64,000 bases of DNA from Coprinellus micaceus (taxonomy: Eukaryota; Basidiomycota; Agaricomycetes; Agaricales; Psathyrellaceae): contig OX596335.1 of the NCBI GenBank assembly GCA_951394405.1, forward strand, positions 3,782,001 through 3,846,000, given 5' to 3'. The position numbers and the translations under genes are program-made. The notes under the pieces were generated by a model. It ran no database searches. It saw nothing but the letters and a program-made list of their open reading frames with translations, and was not told where the DNA came from. Shown in pieces: positions 61,338-64,000 of this stretch (position 1 is the stretch's first letter; every line of letters starts with the position of its first letter).

Positions 61338-64000
61338 ATGGCCACCCAGCAAGCGTACCAGGCGTACGCACAGAGCAACAAGGGCACCCTCGTGCCTGGA
61401 CAGACCATCTCCGTGAACAAGTACACCGTCCAGGTTGAGCGATATCTGTCCCAAGGTTAGCTGGCCACGTATCGCTGGCAACGCACCTAACTCTAAACTC
61501 CAGGTGGATTCGCCCATGTCTATCTCGTACGGACGCCGCAGCCAGTCTATGGAACAACGCATCACGTTCTCAAGCGAATTGCCGTTGCCAATGAAGCCAT
61601 GCTGAGTGAGGTGAAGAAGGAGGTGGATGTCATGGTGCGTCATAGGGTTGTCAAATCGCTGCAGACGATGCTGAGACCGCCGAAATCCAGCGAGTCTTAA
61701 AGGGCCATCCAAACATCGTTCACCTCATCGATGCTGCATGGCACCGAATGCCGAATGGCACTTACGAAGTCTTCATCCTCATGGAGTTCTGCCCGGGTGA
61801 GTACCACAACTACCTGCTATGCTCTCGGCTCACCTTGGTCACAGGTGGCGGTATTATCGATATGATGAATCGGCGACTACGAGAGCGTCTTACAGAAGCA
61901 GAGATTCTTCAAATATTCGTCGACGTGTGCGAAGGTGTCGCGTTTATGCACAACTCCCGACCGCCTCTTTTACATCGAGACTTGAAGGTTGAGAACATCC
62001 TTCAATCTTCAGCGACATCATACAAGCTTTGTGACTTTGGATCTGCTGCAACCGTGTCGCGCCCTCCAACGAACACCCCAGAAATCCGAGCGCTAGAAGC
62101 AGACATTGGCCGGCATACAACGATGCAGTACAGGGCCCCTGAAATGATCGATCTGTATTCCAAGAGACCGATAGATGAGAAGAGTGACGTCTGGGCGCTT
62201 GGAGTGTTGCTCTACAAGCTCTGCTATTATACCACCCCCTTTGAGGAACACGGCTCACTCGCCATCCTCAATGTCCAATACCGCATTCCCCCATACCCTG
62301 TTTACTCCTCGCAGATGAACATGCTCGTCGGTGAGCATCACGGTTTCAGATCCCGGGAGTGATATTGACAGCCGACGTAGCCTCGATGCTGCGGGAGCAT
62401 GGAACGCAGCGACCTACCGTTTTCGAGCTCCTCAACCATGTACATTATCTCCGGGGAACGAAATCGCAGTTCACATACGCCATTCCCGCTCCTCAACAGG
62501 CCATTCCGCCCCGTCAGCAGCAGGTCCAGAAACCCTCATCTCACCCTCATCCTGCTCCCTCCAACTATGCTGCGATACCCCCAACGCCAAACGGTTCTAG
62601 GAATGCGTACACCCCCAGCCCCAACGGACAACTAAATGCTGGTGCTCAGGCGAGGGAGAAAGTGCTGGAGGCCATTGCACCAATGAGGCGGGGTAGGCCG
62701 ACGAAGGAGGGTTCGACATCCAGGCCGTCGTCAAGAGCCCCCAGTCCCCAAAGGAGCGCCACCATCCCTCCGTCCCATCACGCTGGAACACCCCCTGTTC
62801 CATCCAAAGATGCCAATTGGTTGGACAACGAAGAGGCAGCCTGGAAGGCTATGTCTGCTCAGGCCAAGGCGCGAGAGAAGGCAAACGCACTGTTCGACGA
62901 GGCGTGGAAGGTCCCCAGTGCGCCTGCTAAGAGGGATGGCGAATCTCCACGACCTGCGGCGGGCTTCAACGACGACTTTGCCGAGAAGTTATGGCGGTCC
63001 CCTAACCCGAATGCTGTGTCACCGCCCGCAAAGTCGAGTGCGGACCCTATGTCTCTTCTCAAGCCTTCGGGCACCACGATCAAACCGCTTGCTTACACTG
63101 GGAATGAGAGGACTGCTCCCCAACGCGAGAAGGACGCGTTCGAAGGCCTTGGACTCATGTCCAACAATTACAAGCCCGCTCCGACACTGGCAGAGGCGAG
63201 GAAGCTGCGTACGGGCTTGGCTATTATGAGCACTCAGACCCACCAACAAAGAGGGTACAACCAATCCGAGTCCTCGCCAAGGCCACTCAACCAACCCTCG
63301 TCGACACGTCCTACGCCCTCCCCAAGGCCGTCGTACCTCAGTCCAACTGGGTTACAAAGCGGAGTGGGGTCCATCTCGCCAGCTCATTCTCCCGTTCCTA
63401 CAGGTTCGTCATGGCAAAATCCTGCTCGAGCATCGCCCTCCGTTCACCCGTCTGCGTCAAGTGCGAACGTGAATGCAGATGGAACACCGATTGAGTCCCG
63501 GTTTCCATCCCTTGAGGAAATCGATGCTCAGTTTGGGCCAGCTACTTCCCTCTACCCATCATCGACCCAACTGACTTCAGGTCGAAGTGACGGAAGTCGC
63601 TTCGCAAGTCAACCCAAGGCGTCATCAGCAGCTGCCGGTGACAACCCTCCGCAACTTCCCCCTCGGCCTAAGCCTGTGTCAGTTATGGACCGGCCTTCGG
63701 CGACACCACCGCCTATTCGCTCAGCCCCTGCCTCTAAGGAAACCACTGTGCTCGGGAGCCTGCAGAAGAAGTTCGACGCCGTCTCGACGCCGCCGAAAAG
63801 CCATGATTGGAAGTCTGCGTCGTTCCGACCAGACTCCAACGACACCCCATCTTGGAGATCGAGTCCCTCGCTCCGACAAGACCCAAGCGGCGCTGTTTCT
63901 TCGAACTCGCTGAACCCTCCTGCAGCTATCAGGCAAAAGCGTAGTTCCGTGACAATGAAATACGCCTTGGAAGGTGCTCCTTCCTCTGCACCATCAATGG
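61338..64000 (+). CDS. Ark1/Prk1-type (NAK family) serine/threonine protein kinase, 3' end beyond window
   Basis: Exons 61338-61455, 61504-61634, 61691-61796, 61845-62330 and 62372 to beyond 64000. The kinase domain has GGFAHVYLV (Gly loop), HHVLKRIAV (ATP lysine), LLHRDLKVENIL (catalytic loop), LCDFGSA (Mg loop), MQYRAPEMIDLY and SDVWALGVLLYKLCY, and ends near REHGTQRPTVFELLNHVHYL. This family (yeast Ark1, Prk1, Akl1; animal AAK1, GAK) controls actin and clathrin endocytosis by phosphorylating adaptors. The long tail is Pro/Ser-rich with short motifs such as NWLDNEEAAW and PPQLPPRPKP, an SH3-type ligand expected for actin-patch targeting. Confidence 0.88.

Overview
The window looks like nuclear DNA of a mushroom-forming basidiomycete (Agaricomycetes). 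The protein genes are split by many introns of about 45-60 bp with GT/AG borders. Several gene families seen here are, to my knowledge, typical of that class: a KDZ transposase with its N-terminal cysteine cluster, TET/JBP-like 2OG-Fe(II) oxygenases, a DUF6698 protein, and Ty3/gypsy chromoviruses. All assignments come from reading the sequence; no database search was run.

Layout. (1) 1-809: the 5' part of RMI1, minus strand. (2) 825-8796: a young, apparently full Ty3/gypsy chromovirus (element 1) with gag, pol and a third ORF, inserted 15 bp upstream of the RMI1 start codon in the same orientation. (3) 9197-20438: a large minus-strand host gene of unknown function. One of its small 3' exons is split by a second, non-autonomous LTR element (element 2, 9552-16826). 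Element 2 has near-identical LTRs, an intact third ORF and a ruined pol. (4) 21.8-46.5 kb: an accessory island holding two TET/JBP-like oxygenase genes, three small coiled-coil genes, a complete KDZ transposase, an 821-aa gene of a KDZ-neighbourhood type, a 1,294-aa acidic coiled-coil protein with a cysteine cluster, four other lineage-specific genes, a minisatellite, and many intergenic copies of a CGGACA/TGTCCG motif. An imperfect inverted repeat (about 23.86 and 45.10 kb) encloses most of it. (5) 46.5-53.9 kb: gene-poor, one small coiled-coil gene. (6) 53.9-57.9 kb: a DUF6698 gene, a gene of another agaricomycete family, and a decayed tandem copy of the latter. (7) 59.5-64.0 kb: ordinary housekeeping sequence, a 3-hydroxyisobutyrate-dehydrogenase-like gene divergent from an Ark1/Prk1-type protein kinase that runs off the window.

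How parts may work together. Both LTR elements share a primer-binding site that is complementary to their own predicted RNA 5' end, as in the self-priming Tf1 group, and a nearly identical 500-bp leader. Element 2 could therefore have been moved by proteins from an element-1-like partner. The strongest candidates for something new are: the third ORF kept in both elements; an AUG-less 254-codon extension of gag that an LTR-encoded start codon and a splice over the primer site would join in frame; the displaced RMI1 promoter; the array of tiny same-phase exons; and the KDZ/TET-JBP island with its repeated CGG-type motif.
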